Assembly (NCBI GenBank): GCA_007131295.1
Contig: SLQW01000134.1
Coordinates: 1 to 45,625 of the forward strand
From: Pseudomonadales bacterium
GTDB taxonomy: Bacteria; Pseudomonadota; Gammaproteobacteria; Pseudomonadales; Azotimanducaceae
Reading direction: 5' to 3'
Length of the DNA stretch: 45,625 nucleotides
Under the pieces are notes generated by a model. It was not told where the DNA came from. It worked only from the letters and a program-made list of their open reading frames with translations, and did no database searches. How positions within the stretch are numbered: position 1 is the stretch's first letter; every line of letters begins with the position of its first letter. Of the stretch, positions 44,104 to 45,625 are shown piece by piece. The position numbers and the translations under genes were made by a program.

Positions 44104-45625
44104 ATGCAGACACATGCTCACGCCAAAGAACGATCTCTCTGGTTCTGCCTGTATCTGCCGCGGCTGGGCCTGGAACTGTTCACCCGCAGCCTGGAGGACG
44201 GAGCGGCGGCGCGCCCGAGCGTGCTGGTGAACCGACACCGGCTGGAGCAGCTCAACGCAGCGGCTCTGGCCCGAGGTCTGCGTCCCGGCCAGAGTCTCGC
44301 CACGGCCCAGAGCATCTGTCCGGACCTCGGCGTCGGCTGGCGCGACCCGGAACGAGAATCGATAGCGCTGCGTCATCTCGCCGACTGGGCTTGGCGCTTC
44401 ACGCCGCGCGTGAGTCTCGCAGAGCCGGACGGTCTGCTGCTGGAGGTGGCCGGCAGCCTGCGCCTGTTCCGCGGGCTCGACCGTCTGCAGCAGCAGATTC
44501 TCGACGGCATTCGCGAACTCGGCTATTCCGGCCTGCCCGGTATCGCCCCCACGCCGCTGGCGGCACAGGCCCTCGCCCGGGCCGGCTGTTCGCCTGACCC
44601 GGAGCAACTCGCCACCGACCTCGCATGCGATGCCATGGAAGATGGTGGCCTGCGCCGTGCCTGGTGCGATGCGGTGGCTGATGCCGTACGGCCACGGCTG
44701 GCCGGCCTGCCCCTGCACCATCTGGAACGCCCTGCAGCCGAACAGGAGCGCCTGGCCGCCATGGGCCTGCGTACTCTGGCCGACCTGCTGCGACTGCCGC
44801 GCCATGGACTCGGCCGCCGCTTCGGTCGTGACCTGCTCGAGCATCTGGATCGGCTCACCGGGCGTCGTCCGGACCCGCGGCGGCCCCTGCAGCCGGCTGC
44901 CGTTTTCACAGCCCGGCTGCATTTTCTGGAGGACGTCACCCATACCACTGCTCTGGTTTTTCCCATGCGGCGACTCATCGCGGAACTGGTGGACTGGCTG
45001 CGGGTGCGGCAACTGGCCTGCGGCAGGCTGCAATGGATCCTCGGACATCCCCGGCATGGCGAGCATCGCCTCGAAGTGCGCTGCGCCCGCCCCCAGCGCG
45101 ACCCGCACCGCTTCCTGGAGCTGAGTCGGCTGTATCTCGACCGCAGCCAGGGCCTGCCCGAAGTCGCCACGCTGGCCTTGAAGGTCGAGGACCTGCAGGC
45201 CCATGGCGGCCTTCCGGATACCCTGTTTCCGCTTCCGGGAGAGGGGCAGAAGGATCCTGCTGCCTTACTCGACCTGCTGCGTGCTCGTCTCGGCCATGAG
45301 GCCTGTTGCAGCGTCCTGCCGAAGGACGACCATCGCCCGGAGCGGGCCTGGCGGCTGATCCCACCCGCCCTGGCGCAACGGGAGCGCAATGCGACGCAAG
45401 GGGGTATCCGTGGTCCGCGACCGTTGTGGCTGCTGGATCCGCCCCGCCCTCTGAGCAGCCATGACGGTCGGCCCTGCTGGCATGGTGTCCTGATCCTGCA
45501 GCGGGGACCGGAGCGGCTCGATCTCATGCCCTGGGGCGAAGCGCCGCTGGCCGGGACAGTGGCGACCACCGGGGTGCCGGCCACCGGAGTGCCGGCCACC
45601 GATATACGGACCACCGATATACGGA
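44104..45625 (+). CDS. imuB: ImuB, inactive Y-family polymerase-like protein (3' end cut by window edge)
   Basis: An open frame of 507 codons from the ATG at 44104 to the window end, without a stop. The N-terminus ERSLWFCLYLPRLGLELF takes the place of the DMDAFFA catalytic block of DinB-type polymerases and lacks the metal-binding acids, as is normal for ImuB. ARGLRPGQSLATAQSICPDL, GIAPTPLAAQALARAG and LRLPRHGLGRRFG (helix-hairpin) follow family order. ImuB carries the beta-clamp contact and recruits DnaE2. From residue 488 the frame runs into a tandem repeat just where the usual C-terminal block is expected. A dnaE2 gene probably follows outside the window. Confidence 0.93.
   Translation, partial: MQTHAHAKERSLWFCLYLPRLGLELFTRSLEDGAAARPSVLVNRHRLEQLNAAALARGLRPGQSLATAQSICPDLGVGWRDPERESIALRHLADWAWRFTPRVSLAEPDGLLLEVAGSLRLFRGLDRLQQQILDGIRELGYSGLPGIAPTPLAAQALARAGCSPDPEQLATDLACDAMEDGGLRRAWCDAVADAVRPRLAGLPLHHLERPAAEQERLAAMGLRTLADLLRLPRHGLGRRFGRDLLEHLDRLTGRRPDPRRPLQPAAVFTARLHFLEDVTHTTALVFPMRRLIAELVDWLRVRQLACGRLQWILGHPRHGEHRLEVRCARPQRDPHRFLELSRLYLDRSQGLPEVATLALKVEDLQAHGGLPDTLFPLPGEGQKDPAALLDLLRARLGHEACCSVLPKDDHRPERAWRLIPPALAQRERNATQGGIRGPRPLWLLDPPRPLSSHDGRPCWHGVLILQRGPERLDLMPWGEAPLAGTVATTGVPATGVPATDIRTTDIR
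45566..45625 (+). repeat. 15-bp tandem repeat inside imuB, continuing past the window
   Basis: Four 15-bp units end the window: two of the type CCACCGG(G/A)GTGCCGG (45566-45595) and two identical CCACCGATATACGGA (45596-45625). They are in frame and encode the peptide repeats TGVPA and TDIRT. The array is truncated by the window edge, so the copy number is unknown. Confidence 0.93.

Overview
The window is GC-rich, densely coding chromosomal DNA with no phage, transposase, CRISPR, rRNA or tRNA signal that I can see. The gene content points to a free-living aerobic heterotrophic gammaproteobacterium: a Pseudomonas-type 1600-residue NAD-glutamate dehydrogenase, a 533-residue isocitrate lyase of the KQCGH type, an imuA-imuB SOS mutagenesis cassette with a LexA box, Mla-type lipid transport with a STAS-fused permease, PBP4, NudC and two Baeyer-Villiger-type monooxygenases. 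I cannot name the species. Both end genes are cut by the window edge: a monooxygenase on the left and imuB on the right.

Layout. 1-5048: a Baeyer-Villiger monooxygenase, an acyl-CoA thioesterase, a lipoprotein with a methyltransferase fold, a histidine phosphatase and an exported amidohydrolase. 5053-9696 (minus strand): a four-gene surface-sugar cluster of sulfotransferase, Gfo/Idh oxidoreductase, CMP-nonulosonate synthetase fused to a HAD phosphatase, and NeuB-type synthase fused to a cupin. The last three genes overlap by 1 nt at each junction. 9815-9870 holds a 14-bp tandem repeat, followed by a LpxL-like acyltransferase that lacks the usual catalytic acid.

10993-12590 is the most notable locus. 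It is a selenoprotein of the UGSC family, whose in-frame TGA at 11278 would be missed or called a nonsense mutation by ordinary gene callers, translationally coupled to its conserved uncharacterised partner. 12668-17795 is a TPP-riboswitch-controlled thiamine operon (thiD-thiE-thiO-thiS-thiG-second thiE/tenI-tenA) in which consecutive genes overlap or nearly touch; a hairpin just upstream of thiD can mask its ribosome-binding site.

17891-22500: an acyl-CoA dehydrogenase followed by an Mla/MCE lipid transporter (permease, ATPase, MCE protein, lipoprotein). 22771-26951: a second monooxygenase, an aldehyde dehydrogenase and a zinc metallopeptidase. 26956-31764: the giant NAD-glutamate dehydrogenase. 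31905-37175: a lipoprotein MsrB, PBP4, a membrane thioredoxin-like protein, a lipoprotein gamma-glutamyltransferase and NudC. 37387-43128: isocitrate lyase, a DsbA-like protein with a CGAC active site, a sphingosine-phosphate-lyase-like PLP enzyme, a phytoene-desaturase-like flavoprotein and a limonene-epoxide-hydrolase-like protein. 43191-45625: LexA box, imuA and partial imuB, which ends in a 15-bp tandem repeat inside the reading frame.

There is no stretch over 300 bases without a gene or an assigned element; the longest plain gaps are 9697-9984 (contains the 14-bp repeat) and 22501-22770 (contains one hairpin).
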